A stretch of 53,892 bases of DNA, from NCBI GenBank assembly GCA_023400055.1, contig JAEXFN010000060.1, positions 1 to 53,892 of the forward strand, in the 5' to 3' direction. The DNA is from Bacillota bacterium (GTDB lineage Bacteria; Bacillota; UBA4882; UBA8346). How positions within the stretch are numbered: the stretch's first letter is position 1; every line of letters begins with the position of its first letter. Positions 17,288 to 26,209 of the stretch are shown here, piece after piece. A program made the translations under genes and the position numbers. The notes under the pieces are model-generated. The model had not been told where the DNA came from. It made no database searches and worked only from the letters and a program-made list of their open reading frames with translations.

Positions 17288-18697
17288 TTATTTATTTCCG
17301 TTCTTCCCCGCGATCCCCGGCCGGGTCAACTGATAAGGATCGAGGATCCGCTCTAACTGCTCCGGGGTCAGCCAGCCCGCTTCCTGGGCCGCCTGGCGGA
17401 TGGTCCGGCCCTCCCGCCGGGCTCGGCGCACCAATTCGGTGGCCCGCTCGTAACCGAGGTACGGGACCAGCGCCGTGGCATAGCCGAAGCCCGCTTCCAG
17501 CAGCGCCCGGCAACGCTCCGGGTTGGCGGTGATCCCCGCGATGCAGCGTTCCCGGAAGACTTGCGCCGCCCGGTGCAATAGATCCACCGAGGTGAGTAGG
17601 TTGTCGGCGATCAGCGGCAGGGTGGCGTTGAGCTCCAATTCCCCGGCCTGAGCGCCCAGCGTGATCGCCAGGTCGTTGGCCATCACCTGATAGGCCGCCT
17701 GGCGGACCGCCTCGGGGATCACCGGATTGATCTTGCCCGGCATGATCGAAGAGCCGGCCTGGAGCTCCGGCAGGTTGATCTCGGCCAGGCCGGCGGCGGG
17801 GCCCGAGGCCAGGAGCCGCAGATCATTCGCGATCTTGGCCAGGTTGACCGCGGCCGCCTTCAGCATCCCGGAGACCTCGGCGAAGACATCGTTGTTCTGG
17901 GTCGGATCCATCATCTGTTCGGCCCGGGCCAGCCCCAATCCGGTCACTTCGCGCAGCTTCTCGATGACCGCGTAGATATAGCGCCGCTCGGCGTTGAGGC
18001 CGGTGCCGACGGCGGTGCCGCCCAGATTCACCTGGCGCAGCCGTTCCTCGGCCTTATAGATGCGCCAGCGATCCCTGGCGATGGCCTGGGCGTAGGCGCC
18101 GAACTCCTGGCCCAGCATCACCGGGAGGGCGTCCTGCAATTCGGTGCGGCCCATCTTGATCACCCCGGCGAACTCCTCCTCCTTCCGCTGCAACGCGGCC
18201 TGGAGGTCGGCCAGGGCTTCGCTGAGCGGCTTCAACCGTTGCAGGACGGCGATGCGCACCGCCGTGGGAAAGACATCGTTGGTCGACTGGCTCAGGTTGA
18301 CGTGGTTCAGCGGATGGATCAGCCCGTAATCCCCCTTGGCCGCGCCGAGCAGTTCCAAGGCCCGGTTGGCCAGCACTTCGTCCAGGTTCAGATTGGCCGA
18401 GGTACCCGCCCCGCCCTGCAACGCGTCGACGATGAACTGCTCCCGCCACTGCCCGGCCATGACTTCGTCGCAGGCCGCGGCGATGGCCTCGGCCAGCCGC
18501 GGTTCGAGCAGGCCAGCCTCCCGGTTGGCTAGGGCGGCCGCCTTCTTCACCGCCGCCAGAGCCCCGATCAGCTGGGAATGGAGCGGCCGGCCCGCCAGGC
18601 CGAAGTTTTCCGCCGCCCGCAGGGTGTGGATCCCGTAATAGGCGTCGGCCGGTACTTCTCTTTCTCCCAATAAATCATGTTCGATCCGGTATGCCAT
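17288..18697 (-). CDS. aspA: aspartate ammonia-lyase
   Basis: 469 residues; ATG 18697 with GGAGG. Fumarase/aspartase signature GSSIMPGKINPVIPE, substrate motifs SQSTNDVFPTA and KMGRTELQDALPV, and N-terminal EHDLLGEREVPADAYYGIHT. It deaminates aspartate to fumarate and ammonia. It lies 21 bases after hydG and before hydF. The ammonia-lyase has been proposed in such operons to support H-cluster assembly, since HydF- and HydE-dependent dithiomethylamine bridge formation needs a nitrogen source; that link is inference. Confidence 0.92.
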   Translation of the reverse strand: MAYRIEHDLLGEREVPADAYYGIHTLRAAENFGLAGRPLHSQLIGALAAVKKAAALANREAGLLEPRLAEAIAAACDEVMAGQWREQFIVDALQGGAGTSANLNLDEVLANRALELLGAAKGDYGLIHPLNHVNLSQSTNDVFPTAVRIAVLQRLKPLSEALADLQAALQRKEEEFAGVIKMGRTELQDALPVMLGQEFGAYAQAIARDRWRIYKAEERLRQVNLGGTAVGTGLNAERRYIYAVIEKLREVTGLGLARAEQMMDPTQNNDVFAEVSGMLKAAAVNLAKIANDLRLLASGPAAGLAEINLPELQAGSSIMPGKINPVIPEAVRQAAYQVMANDLAITLGAQAGELELNATLPLIADNLLTSVDLLHRAAQVFRERCIAGITANPERCRALLEAGFGYATALVPYLGYERATELVRRARREGRTIRQAAQEAGWLTPEQLERILDPYQLTRPGIAGKNGNK

Positions 18698-18718
18698 GCC
18701 CTTCTCCTCCGGTGCCGT

Positions 18719-20164
18719 TTAAAGATAGATATCCCGCTCGCCCGCCTCGTAGCGCAGCAGCGCATCGGCCACGAACTCTTTGGTCGCTTCATCTTCAAGC
18801 TGTGCCACATATTTCTGGATCACCGGCTCGCCGGCCGCGCGCGTCGCGGGGCTGGCATAATCCAGCAAGTACTCCTTGAAGGTCAGGATGGCGTTGGGGA
18901 TACAGAAATTATGCACGAAGCTGGACTTGGCGACCCCCATGAAATGCTCGCCGGTCCGGCCCTTCCGGTAACAGGCGGTGCAGAGCGACGGAATGCTCTT
19001 GACGCAGGTCTCGCGGATCACTTCGTCGAGCGAGCGGGTGTCGCCCAGTTGGAACTGTTCCTTATCGGGCAACTGGTTGGCCAATGACTCCTGGTAGCCG
19101 CCCACGCCGATCCGCGAACCGGCATCGATTTGCGAAACGCCGAACGGGATCACTTCGCGGCGGACCTCCGGCTTTTCGCGGGCGGTCAGGATCAGGCCGG
19201 TGTAGGGAACGCTCAGCCGCAGAATGGCCACAAGTTTCTTGAAATCGGCGTCGCTCACCGCGTATTCGGGATGCTGGGCGTACGGGGTCTCGAAGGCCGG
19301 CTCGATCCGGGGGAAGGAGATGGTGTGCGGCCCCACGCCGTTATACTTCTCTTCCAGATGAATGGTATGGTAGAGCAGGCCCATGGCTTCGAAGCGCCAA
19401 TCATAGAGTCCGAAAAGCGCCCCGATTCCCACGTCGTCCACCCCGGCGTCGAGCGCCCGGTCCTGGGCGTACAGGCGCCAGCGGAAATGGCTCTTGATGG
19501 TTCCGGCCGGATGCAGCCGCTGATAGGTCGGACGGTGGTAGGTCTCCTGGAAGACCTGGAACGTGCCGATGCCGCACTCCTTCAACTGGCGCAATTCGTC
19601 CCGGGTCAGCGGTGCACAGTTGATATTGGCGCGCCGGATCTCGCCGTGCTTCAGCTTGACTCCGTAAACCTGGCGCACGCTCTCACAGATGAAGTCGATC
19701 CCCGTCTCGGGCGATTCGCCGTAAACCAGCACGGTCCGCTTCTGCCCTTCGTTGGTCATGATCTTCACTTCGCGGACGATATCCTCCGGGCTCAGCGTGT
19801 GGCGGCGAATCGCGTGATTGGAGTTGCGGAAGCCGCAGTAGAGACAGTTGTTGGCACAGCGGTTGCTAATGTACAACGGCGCGAAGAAGACGATCCGGTC
19901 GCCGTAGACTTCCCGCTTCAGCCGGTTGGCCAGCTCGAACATTTCGGCGAGGGAATCGGGATCCTGATTCTGAATCAGCACGGCCATCTCCTCCGGCTCC
20001 AGCCGTTCCCGGCGCGCCGCCTTGTCGAGCACCCGCCGCACGGCGGCGGGCCCGGGGTTCTCCCATTTGCGCAACTGCTCCCAGATCCGCTCCTCATCGA
20101 TAAAATCCCGCTCCATGGCGTCATACTCCGCGAAATCCTCGCGGTACTTCTCCAAGAAATTCAT
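18719..20164 (-). CDS. hydG: [FeFe] hydrogenase maturase HydG, radical SAM tyrosine lyase
   Basis: 481 residues; ATG 20164 with AAGGAGG. It cleaves tyrosine to p-cresol and dehydroglycine, giving the CO and CN ligands of the H-cluster. The radical SAM motif is in SNRCANNCLYCGFRNSNHA; other family marks are VYGESPETGIDFICES, FQVFQETYHRPTYQRLHPAG and GVDDVGIGALFGLYDWRFE. The C-terminal extra cluster ligands are in SLCTACYRKGRTGEHFMG. It is the first large gene of the maturation operon. No hydrogenase structural gene lies in the window, so that must be elsewhere. Confidence 0.95.
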   Translation of the reverse strand: MNFLEKYREDFAEYDAMERDFIDEERIWEQLRKWENPGPAAVRRVLDKAARRERLEPEEMAVLIQNQDPDSLAEMFELANRLKREVYGDRIVFFAPLYISNRCANNCLYCGFRNSNHAIRRHTLSPEDIVREVKIMTNEGQKRTVLVYGESPETGIDFICESVRQVYGVKLKHGEIRRANINCAPLTRDELRQLKECGIGTFQVFQETYHRPTYQRLHPAGTIKSHFRWRLYAQDRALDAGVDDVGIGALFGLYDWRFEAMGLLYHTIHLEEKYNGVGPHTISFPRIEPAFETPYAQHPEYAVSDADFKKLVAILRLSVPYTGLILTAREKPEVRREVIPFGVSQIDAGSRIGVGGYQESLANQLPDKEQFQLGDTRSLDEVIRETCVKSIPSLCTACYRKGRTGEHFMGVAKSSFVHNFCIPNAILTFKEYLLDYASPATRAAGEPVIQKYVAQLEDEATKEFVADALLRYEAGERDIYL

Positions 20165-20302
20165 CCGGCGTCAGCCTCCTTAAAAAATATTCGTGGTGGG
20201 TGGTGGGTGGTCGTTGGGTGTTAGATCATAGTCGTTAACCGGAATAACCAATGATAATGATCCGGTTGCATTTGTCTGCTGGACATCGGCTAAAAACAAA
20301 AA

Positions 20303-20337
20303 ACCCTTTTCGAGAACGGAACATTCTCAAAAAGGGT
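20303..20337 (-). terminator. intrinsic terminator upstream of hydG
   Basis: ACCCTTTTTGAGAA pairs with TTCTCGAAAAGGGT on the minus strand, followed by TTTTTTGTTTTT. It lies about 210 bases past the GNAT stop and 140 bases before hydG, downstream of a promoter at 20500-20528, so it ends the GNAT transcript, a small transcript, or acts as an attenuator of the hyd operon. Confidence 0.75.
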
Positions 20338-20355
20338 CATGAATACGGGAGCCGG

Positions 20356-20457
20356 CTATCGGGCCGATCCTCTGCGGCATTCACGCGCCTGATCGAATGT
20401 TCCCCGCCTCAGAAAGCTCTTCGGTTTCGGAACCCAATCATCCACCGCTGAATTCAT
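20356..20457 (-). CDS. candidate 33-residue small ORF in the hyd leader
   Basis: ATG 20457 to TAG 20356 encodes MNSAVDDWVPKPKSFLRRG and then TFDQARECRRGSAR, a basic peptide with one Cys. It lies between a promoter with a palindromic operator (20500-20528) and a strong terminator (20303-20337), forming a self-contained unit of about 195 bases. A ribosome binding site is weak or absent. It could be a leader peptide, a small protein, or chance within a small RNA; I do not recognise a family. Confidence 0.3.
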   Translation of the reverse strand: MNSAVDDWVPKPKSFLRRGTFDQARECRRGSAR

Positions 20458-20499
20458 CACGATGACCGGAAACGTCACCCATGACAAATTGTTTCTTTC

Positions 20500-20528
20500 A
20501 GTATAGCAGATTGTGATGAAAATCACAA
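20500..20528 (-). promoter_or_regulatory. promoter overlapped by a CRP/FNR-type palindrome
   Basis: TTGTGATTTTCATCACAA (20511-20528) is a perfect 7-4-7 inverted repeat. It contains TGTGA-N6-TCACA (CRP-like) and TGAT-N4-ATCA (FNR-like), and its outer halves resemble Rex sites. On the minus strand TTGTGA (-35) and TATACT (20500-20505) are 17 bases apart, so the palindrome covers the -35 and spacer, suggesting repression. Downstream are the small ORF and hydG. Confidence 0.6.
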
Positions 20529-20544
20529 TTGGGTTGAAAAAATT

Positions 20545-21015
20545 TTAACGTAAATCGCTGAATAATTCCTTGGTCATAAACACGCTGTTGGGATCGGGGA
20601 TATAATCCGCAAACGGCTGGCAGTACTGAAACCCGAAACCGGCATACAGCCTCCGGGCCGGTTCGAAAGCTGCCATCGCGCCGGTTTCCAAACTCAGCCG
20701 CCGATAGCCGCGGCGCTCGGCCTCCGCGATGATGTGCTGCAGGATCCGTTTGGCAACGCCTTTGCCGCGATGGGCCGAAGCGGTCCGCATGGATTTGATC
20801 TCGCCGTGGCTGGCGTCCAATTCTTTAAGCGCCCCGCAACCCAGCAATTCGCCTCGTTCCCAGGCGCTCCAGAAGGTAATCTCCGGCTTTCGCAATTCGG
20901 CAAGATTTAAGGCATGCATGCTTTCCGGCGGAGACTGAAGCGCCATGCTCCGAAGATGTTCGCCGATGAAGGCGACTACTTCCGCTCCGGTTAAATCATC
21001 CCGTTGAATATCCAA
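20545..21015 (-). CDS. GNAT family N-acetyltransferase (YsnE-like)
   Basis: About 156 residues from TTG 21015, which follows GGAGTGG and gives the family-like N-terminus LDIQRDDLTGAEVVAFIGEH. An upstream TTG at 21084 would add 23 residues without a ribosome binding site. Family features: SPPESMHALNLAELRKPEIT, FWSAWERGELLGCGALKEL, GEIKSMRTASAHRGKGVAKR (acetyl-CoA loop) and RLYAGFGFQYCQPFADY. It would acetylate an unknown small amine. It follows the cysteine-rich gene closely on the same strand. Confidence 0.82.
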   Translation of the reverse strand: MDIQRDDLTGAEVVAFIGEHLRSMALQSPPESMHALNLAELRKPEITFWSAWERGELLGCGALKELDASHGEIKSMRTASAHRGKGVAKRILQHIIAEAERRGYRRLSLETGAMAAFEPARRLYAGFGFQYCQPFADYIPDPNSVFMTKELFSDLR

Positions 21016-21084
21016 AAAACCACTCCACCCTTTGCGTTTATTCGGCGGGTTCGCTAACAACTTCTCGCAAACCGGCGGACCCAA

Positions 21085-21630
21085 CTAAATCCGCACCTTA
21101 AAGACACAATCCCGGTCGCCGCAGATCACGGCTTCTTCGATGCGGGAGACGACTTTTTGGCCGAAAATCATCCGGAAGACTTTGATCACGTAGCCGTTGC
21201 AACATTCGCACCAGGTTTTCGACATCCGCTCGTAGCTTTCCAAGTTGCGAAACATGCCGCAGACGCATTTGCCCCAGCCGAAGGAGAGCGTGAGCAGATC
21301 GCCCTCCCGCTCGACATGCCCCGGCGCGAAGAACTTGGAATACTCCGCGCAGAACTCGTCGAGATCGCCGCATTGCTCTTTTAACGCATGAATCTCCTCA
21401 ATCTGTTGCCGCGACGGATTGCAGCAATGTTTCCGCCTCACCCTGGCAATCGTATCCCGATCCAGCAACCGGTCCATTCGATCCATGATCAACTTGCTCA
21501 GTCGCGCCTGCTCGGGAAGAGGCATCTGCTCCGGAAGCGCCGTATACTCGGGAAACAGTTGCCGCGCCATTTCCTCGCCCAATTCTTCCCGGATACTGCG
21601 ATGGATTCGATAAAACTTGACAATCGCCAT
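21085..21630 (-). CDS. cysteine-rich protein of unknown function (DUF6144/V4R-like)
   Basis: About 181 residues from ATG 21630 (MAIVKFYRIHRSI), with GGTGATGGGA before it; the frame is open to 21771. Cys clusters are RRKHCCNPSRQQ, FGWGKCVCGMFRN and TWCECCNGYVIKVF; the last part, SRIEEAVICGDRDCVFKVRI, resembles the end of V4R and aminothiazoline-carboxylate hydrolase-like domains (GDxxCxFxI). These Cys residues could bind a metal or Fe-S centre. The DUF6144 link is from memory and tentative. It precedes the GNAT gene on the same strand. Confidence 0.5.
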   Translation of the reverse strand: MAIVKFYRIHRSIREELGEEMARQLFPEYTALPEQMPLPEQARLSKLIMDRMDRLLDRDTIARVRRKHCCNPSRQQIEEIHALKEQCGDLDEFCAEYSKFFAPGHVEREGDLLTLSFGWGKCVCGMFRNLESYERMSKTWCECCNGYVIKVFRMIFGQKVVSRIEEAVICGDRDCVFKVRI

Positions 21631-21812
21631 TCCCATCACCATTTCAAACTCGGTTCGTCCTTCCGTCCGAGACGGTGCACCGTTGGTTGAGATCCAAATC
21701 ACGCTGGTTATCCTGATTAAATTCGGCGTCTCATTTCCCATTCCTGCATAAATATGTAAAATTATCATCATTTTATTCCGTTGAACCTGATACCTGGTTT
21801 TGATAAATAAAA

Positions 21813-21848
21813 ACCTTTCTGAGAATAAGGCCTATTCTCAAGAAAGGT
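21813..21848 (-). terminator. intrinsic terminator after the GH42 gene
   Basis: ACCTTTCTTGAGAATA pairs with TATTCTCAGAAAGGT on the minus strand and continues into TTTTATTTATC. It lies about 100 bases past the beta-galactosidase stop and shares its GAGAA/TTCTC stem with the hairpins at 20303 and 28873. Confidence 0.8.
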
Positions 21849-21945
21849 AGAAATTAAGAATTCTGATTTACTCCGGGCAGCGCGGGAACGATCCGAACCC
21901 GTCCAATATTAAAGATAATTGGCTTGCGGACGCCCGCTCGGAAAA

Positions 21946-24000
21946 CTAAACCTTTAATATGGCTACACCGTAGCCGCCGAGTTCTGCCGCGCCGGATAGT
22001 TTCTTGCCCGTCAATAAATCCACGGCGGGAACCTTCACGGTCATTTTGATCGTTTTGGGCTGATAATTGAGCACAAACATGTAGTCGGTCCCGTCTTTGG
22101 AACGGATGGCCAGTTCGGCTTCCTCGGGCAAGTCGATAATATCGCGGTGAGGCTCGGCGAATCCCAGTTTTCGGAGGAAGGTCGCGGCGACCGGCGCGCT
22201 GAATCCGGCCCCGTAATAATAGGCCGCACCGCTGCCGCGCCGCTTGCGGACCAACGCCGGTGCGCCATCATAGTAGCTGCCTTTGAATCTGGCCAGCACC
22301 TCGGCACCCTCCTCCGCTTCGAGAATGTCGTTAAACAGCGGCGCCTCGATGATGGCGCCGTCCCATACGGCATACTCCGGTTCTTCGGCGGGGCTGAGAT
22401 TGGTATAATCACTGACGGTCACGCCGCAGAGCGGCGCGGCGAATCCCGGCATGGCCCGCATCGGGCAGCGGCCGTATTCGTCCTTGTAACCGGTCCGCGC
22501 TCCCATGATCAGACAACCGCCCTGTTCCACATAGGATTGAAGCAAAGCCGCGCTTGGTTGGGTGAGGATCGTGGCATGAGGATAGATCAGCAGCCGGTAT
22601 TTCTGTAAATCCCGGACCGTCGTCGGGCGGCTCGCGGTCAAATAAACGTAATCCAGCGGGACATGGCTCCGCTGCGCGGCGCTGAACCAGCCCTGAGCGC
22701 TCAATTTGTCAAGCGGTCCGTGCCACTGGTCCTGCTCGCCGTCCCATTCGTTATCATAGTCCTTGAGGAAGGCTATCCCGGCCTTATAGCGCGAGCCCGC
22801 TATGCAGTCCAGCTTCAGGAATTCGTCGCGGATGGTCGTCAGCTCCGCCAGGCGCCGGTTGGGAAGGTTCGAATAATCATTGAGGCCGTGCCAATAGATC
22901 TCCGTCCCCACCCAGCAGGTCCGCCAGCGGAAGTAACTGATGAAATCGGCGCCGTGGGCCAGCGACTGGTAGGTCCAGAGCCGCATCTGTCCCGGCCGGG
23001 GCATCGGCTGGCGCATCCGGATATCCCAGCCTCCGGCGCCCGACTGCTGCTCCATAATTCCGAAATTGGGCGAAATCGAACGCACCCTGGCCAGATTGTA
23101 CGACCAGGAGCGATCCTTGAGGCCGCCGAACGCCCGGGGAGCGGTGTCGCAGTCGAAGGCGAAATTGGGATAACTGTCATAAGTGATGAAGTCCAGCGCG
23201 GTATCGGTCAGTTCGTGGGAGTCCAGGTGGCCGAAGAGCCCATTGGTGGTGATAAACTGGCCTTCCGGCGCGTAGCGGCGGATGACATCGGCCTGCATTT
23301 TGCAGAAGGCGATAGCACTGTGGGAGAAGAAGCGCTTCTCCATCAGCGCCAGATGCGGGTTGTTTCCGTCCTCGTGAATCGTCGGCCGAGCCAGGCCGAT
23401 CTCGTCCCACGATGTATAGGTCTGGTTCCAGAAAACCGTGCCCATCGCCTCGTTCAGGGCCGCGATGGTGCCGAACTGCGCTTTTAAATAGGCGCGGAAG
23501 GCCGAGTGATCGGCTTCGGAATAGAAATTATCGATCTCGCAGTTGAGCTCGTTATCGATCTGCCAGCCGCTGATCGCCGGGTTCGGACCATAGTGCGCCG
23601 CGAGCTTTTCGACCAGAGCCAACACTCGCTCTTGGTAAACCGGCGAATTGTAATTGTAATGCCGGCGCATGCCGTGCCGCAGCAAGGTGCCGTCCTTCCT
23701 GGCGTTCAGCACCTCCGGATATTTTTGGGTCAGCCAGGCGGGAGGCGTCGCCGTGGGGGTGCAAAAGATGGCCTTGATTCCGGCCTGATGGGCGACGGCC
23801 AGAAACCGGTCAAAGAAGTCGTAGCTGTACTCCCCTTCCGCCGGTTCGAACTTGTTCCAGGCAAACTCGGCGATCCGTACCACCTCGATGCCGTACTCCT
23901 TCATCCGCCGCAGGTCGTCCGCCCACATCTCCTCCGGCCAGTGTTCCGGATAGTAGCACACTCCCAAACGGAGTTTCTCCGCATGGATCACTTTTTCCAT
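21946..24000 (-). CDS. GH42 beta-galactosidase
   Basis: 684 residues from ATG 24000 with AAGGAG; an in-frame ATG at 24021 overlaps that ribosome binding site. The GH42 barrel shows LRLGVCYYPEHWPEEMWADD, VVRIAEFAWNKFEP, acid/base SGWQIDNELNCE (Asn-Glu) and a nucleophile region around FGIMEQQSGAGGW. A trimerisation domain (about 400-600: GGCLIMGARTGYKDEYGRC) and a C-terminal beta domain follow. No signal peptide: it acts on imported galactosides in the cytoplasm. It is downstream of an ABC importer on the same strand, forming a galactoside-use locus. Confidence 0.93.
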   Translation of the reverse strand: MEKVIHAEKLRLGVCYYPEHWPEEMWADDLRRMKEYGIEVVRIAEFAWNKFEPAEGEYSYDFFDRFLAVAHQAGIKAIFCTPTATPPAWLTQKYPEVLNARKDGTLLRHGMRRHYNYNSPVYQERVLALVEKLAAHYGPNPAISGWQIDNELNCEIDNFYSEADHSAFRAYLKAQFGTIAALNEAMGTVFWNQTYTSWDEIGLARPTIHEDGNNPHLALMEKRFFSHSAIAFCKMQADVIRRYAPEGQFITTNGLFGHLDSHELTDTALDFITYDSYPNFAFDCDTAPRAFGGLKDRSWSYNLARVRSISPNFGIMEQQSGAGGWDIRMRQPMPRPGQMRLWTYQSLAHGADFISYFRWRTCWVGTEIYWHGLNDYSNLPNRRLAELTTIRDEFLKLDCIAGSRYKAGIAFLKDYDNEWDGEQDQWHGPLDKLSAQGWFSAAQRSHVPLDYVYLTASRPTTVRDLQKYRLLIYPHATILTQPSAALLQSYVEQGGCLIMGARTGYKDEYGRCPMRAMPGFAAPLCGVTVSDYTNLSPAEEPEYAVWDGAIIEAPLFNDILEAEEGAEVLARFKGSYYDGAPALVRKRRGSGAAYYYGAGFSAPVAATFLRKLGFAEPHRDIIDLPEEAELAIRSKDGTDYMFVLNYQPKTIKMTVKVPAVDLLTGKKLSGAAELGGYGVAILKV

Positions 24001-24069
24001 GTTGACATCTCCTTTTCCCATGTTTCATCGCCAGGCACGCCAAGACTTGCATGGCGCCGATTCTTTAAG

Positions 24070-24975
24070 TCAGGTCTTGATGCTCCCCAAGGCAATGCCG
24101 GAGGTAATGTATTTCCGCAAGAACGGGAAGATGACCAGCATCGGAACGATGGAAACGAACGACCCGAGCATGATCAACGGATACAACGGCTTGCCCGCTC
24201 CGGCGGTATTTAAGTTGGCGGTCCAGATATGCAGGCCGACCGTCAACGGGTACAGGTTGGTCTTGTTGAGCAAAACCAGCGGCAGGAAGAAGTTGTTCCA
24301 GGTGCCGATGAATACGATCAGAAACAGCGTCACCAAGCCCGGCTTGATGATCCCCACCGCAATCTGGTAGAAGATCGCCAGATCGCCGGCGCCGTCCACC
24401 CGGCCCGCGTCAATGAGCTCGCCGGGCATCGCTTCCCGGATATAGACGCTCATGAAATAGATGCCGAAGGGATTGGCCAGCATCGGCAGGATCACCCCGA
24501 CGTAGGTATTGATGAAGCCCAGCGATTTGACCATCAAAAACACCGGGATGGTCGTCGCGGCCTGCGGAATCATCATGGCGCCGATGGTAATCAGCAGGAT
24601 GATCCGGCTCATCCGGAAACGGTATTTGGTCAGGGCGTAGCCGCCCATGGCGCAGATAAAAGTGCTCAGGAAGGCGGTGGTCAACGCGTAAATAATCGAG
24701 TTGAGCCCCCAGCGCCAGAAGATTCCGTCCTGGTACGAATTGAGCCATTCGAAATTGTCAACCAGGCTCCAATGTTCCGGAAGCGCCAGCATGGGCGTAT
24801 TGAACAACTGATTGGTGCTTTTGGTGGCGGCGATCATCAGCCAGTAAAGCGGAATCAGGAAATAAACCGCGATCAATATCAGCAGCAGCATCGCGAGGGT
24901 CGTCTTGATGCCCGTGCCGGGCCGGTCATGATGCTTTTGGCGCTGCAGTTCCGACGTTGTATTCAAACGGCTCAC
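24070..24975 (-). CDS. carbohydrate ABC transporter permease, MalG type
   Basis: 301 residues; GTG start at 24975 overlaps the stop of the upstream permease by four bases. Six membrane segments are expected; the first is at about 25-45 (LAMLLLILIAVYFLIPLYWL). The EAA loop reads EAMPGELIDAGRVDGAGDLA, contacting the ATPase. The typical MalG C-terminus YITSGIALGSIKT is present. The ATPase subunit is not in this locus, so a shared MsmK/UgpC-like ATPase elsewhere is likely. Confidence 0.92.
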   Translation of the reverse strand: MSRLNTTSELQRQKHHDRPGTGIKTTLAMLLLILIAVYFLIPLYWLMIAATKSTNQLFNTPMLALPEHWSLVDNFEWLNSYQDGIFWRWGLNSIIYALTTAFLSTFICAMGGYALTKYRFRMSRIILLITIGAMMIPQAATTIPVFLMVKSLGFINTYVGVILPMLANPFGIYFMSVYIREAMPGELIDAGRVDGAGDLAIFYQIAVGIIKPGLVTLFLIVFIGTWNNFFLPLVLLNKTNLYPLTVGLHIWTANLNTAGAGKPLYPLIMLGSFVSIVPMLVIFPFLRKYITSGIALGSIKT

Positions 24976-25922
24976 GCGACTTCACTCCTTTCGGCCCGCC
25001 CGGCGCGGCGGCTGCGGCCCGGTTTCCCGGCAGCCGGGGTTTGGTCCGTCGTTTCTTTCTCCGCGGTCAAGTAGATAAACAGCATGGAAGCAGCGAAGGT
25101 TATGACCGTGAGAATAATCGACAACGCCGCCGAGTAGGTCAGATTGCCGTAAGAGAAAGCCATATTGTAGATATCCATATTCGGAGTAAACGCCGGCGAA
25201 ATACCCGTCAAGGCGTTCAGCACAAACGGCTCGTTAAAGAGCTGCAACGATCCGATGATCGACAGCACGATCGTCAGGATGATCGTCGAGCGGATCAGCG
25301 GTACCTTGACATGGGTCGCGATCTGCCACTCGCTGCAGCCGTCGATCTTGGCGGCGTCGTACAATTCCAGCGGAATCGAGGTCAGGTTGGCAAAATAAAT
25401 CGTCATGTTATAGCCCGCCCATTCCCAGGTGGCAATGTTCATGATGCCGTAAAGGACATTCTTGGTGTTCAAGAAATCCAGCGGCTTTCCGCCGCTAAAC
25501 GCTTGGAAGACGTTGAGCAGCGGGTTGAGCGCCGGCGAATACAGGAAACCCCACATGATCGCCGCAATCACGCCGGGAACCGCATAGGGCAGAAAATAGA
25601 CCAAACGGAAGAAGGTCTTGCTTTTCACATAGGAACTATCGAGCAGCAACGCCAGCCCCAGCGCCAGCAGCAGCATGATGGTGACCTGAACCACGCCATA
25701 GTAGAAGACCCGGAGGACCCCGGACCAGAAATTGGCGTCGCTCAAAGCCTGCCCGTAATTCTGCAGCCCTACGAAAGCGCTTTGCCCGCCGTGCTGTACA
25801 AAAAGGCTGAGGAACAACGAATAGATGAAGGGAAAAACCAGAAACAACAAGAACAGGATCAAATAAGGGGCCAGAAACAGATAATGTACGTTTCGGTTCA
25901 CTCGTTCCAGATGGAGTCGCAT
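24972..25922 (-). CDS. carbohydrate ABC transporter permease, MalF type
   Basis: 316 residues; ATG 25922 with AGGAGG. The first membrane segment follows NVHYLFLAPYLILFLLFLVF; the family pattern YGQALSDANFWSGVLRVFYY is present, and the EAA loop is LYDAAKIDGCSEWQIATHVK. The C-terminal tail is basic (GRSRRAGRAER). It is the partner of the MalG-type permease with which it overlaps, downstream of the binding-protein gene. Confidence 0.92.
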   Translation of the reverse strand: MRLHLERVNRNVHYLFLAPYLILFLLFLVFPFIYSLFLSLFVQHGGQSAFVGLQNYGQALSDANFWSGVLRVFYYGVVQVTIMLLLALGLALLLDSSYVKSKTFFRLVYFLPYAVPGVIAAIMWGFLYSPALNPLLNVFQAFSGGKPLDFLNTKNVLYGIMNIATWEWAGYNMTIYFANLTSIPLELYDAAKIDGCSEWQIATHVKVPLIRSTIILTIVLSIIGSLQLFNEPFVLNALTGISPAFTPNMDIYNMAFSYGNLTYSAALSIILTVITFAASMLFIYLTAEKETTDQTPAAGKPGRSRRAGRAERSEVA

Positions 25923-25997
25923 TCATCCTCCTCCTTCGCTTCGGAACTACGCGTTACGATGAGCCCTGTCCGAAGGTCAGGGTGATCACCAAAGCAA

Positions 25998-26058
25998 GCG
26001 ATAAAGCCGGTTTAAATCCTTTGATAAGTCGGTCTTTAAATTTGAAAAGCTTTATCGC
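25998..26058. repeat. dispersed inverted repeat (GATAAAG family)
   Basis: GCGATAAAG (25998-26006) and CTTTATCGC (26050-26058) are perfect inverted repeats about 43 bases apart, with CCGGTTTAAA next to the left arm. An analogous element with GGGATAAAG/CTTTATCCC arms is at 34434-34493; a left-arm-like copy with the same preceding 16 bases is at 2224-2285. Confidence 0.6.
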
Positions 26059-26070
26059 CTGGCTTCGATT

Positions 26071-26106
26071 AAAGACGCGGTGCCTAAACCCAGGCACCAC
26101 GTCTTT
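26071..26106 (-). other. strong intercistronic hairpin between binding protein and permeases
   Basis: AAAGACGCGGTGCCT and AGGCACCACGTCTTT form a 15-base stem around a 6-base loop. It lies between the binding-protein stop and malF-type permease. Such hairpins in ABC operons stabilise or partly terminate the transcript so that the binding protein is made in excess; this role is inferred. Confidence 0.7.
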
Positions 26107-26209
26107 ATGCTTTAATCGTTCACTGCTGCCCAGCGTTCATGGCAACTTGCTCTATTGCTATTCGCGTCAGCCTTCGGGCGCAGCCGCTTCCTTTCCGGCA
26201 GCCGGCTTT

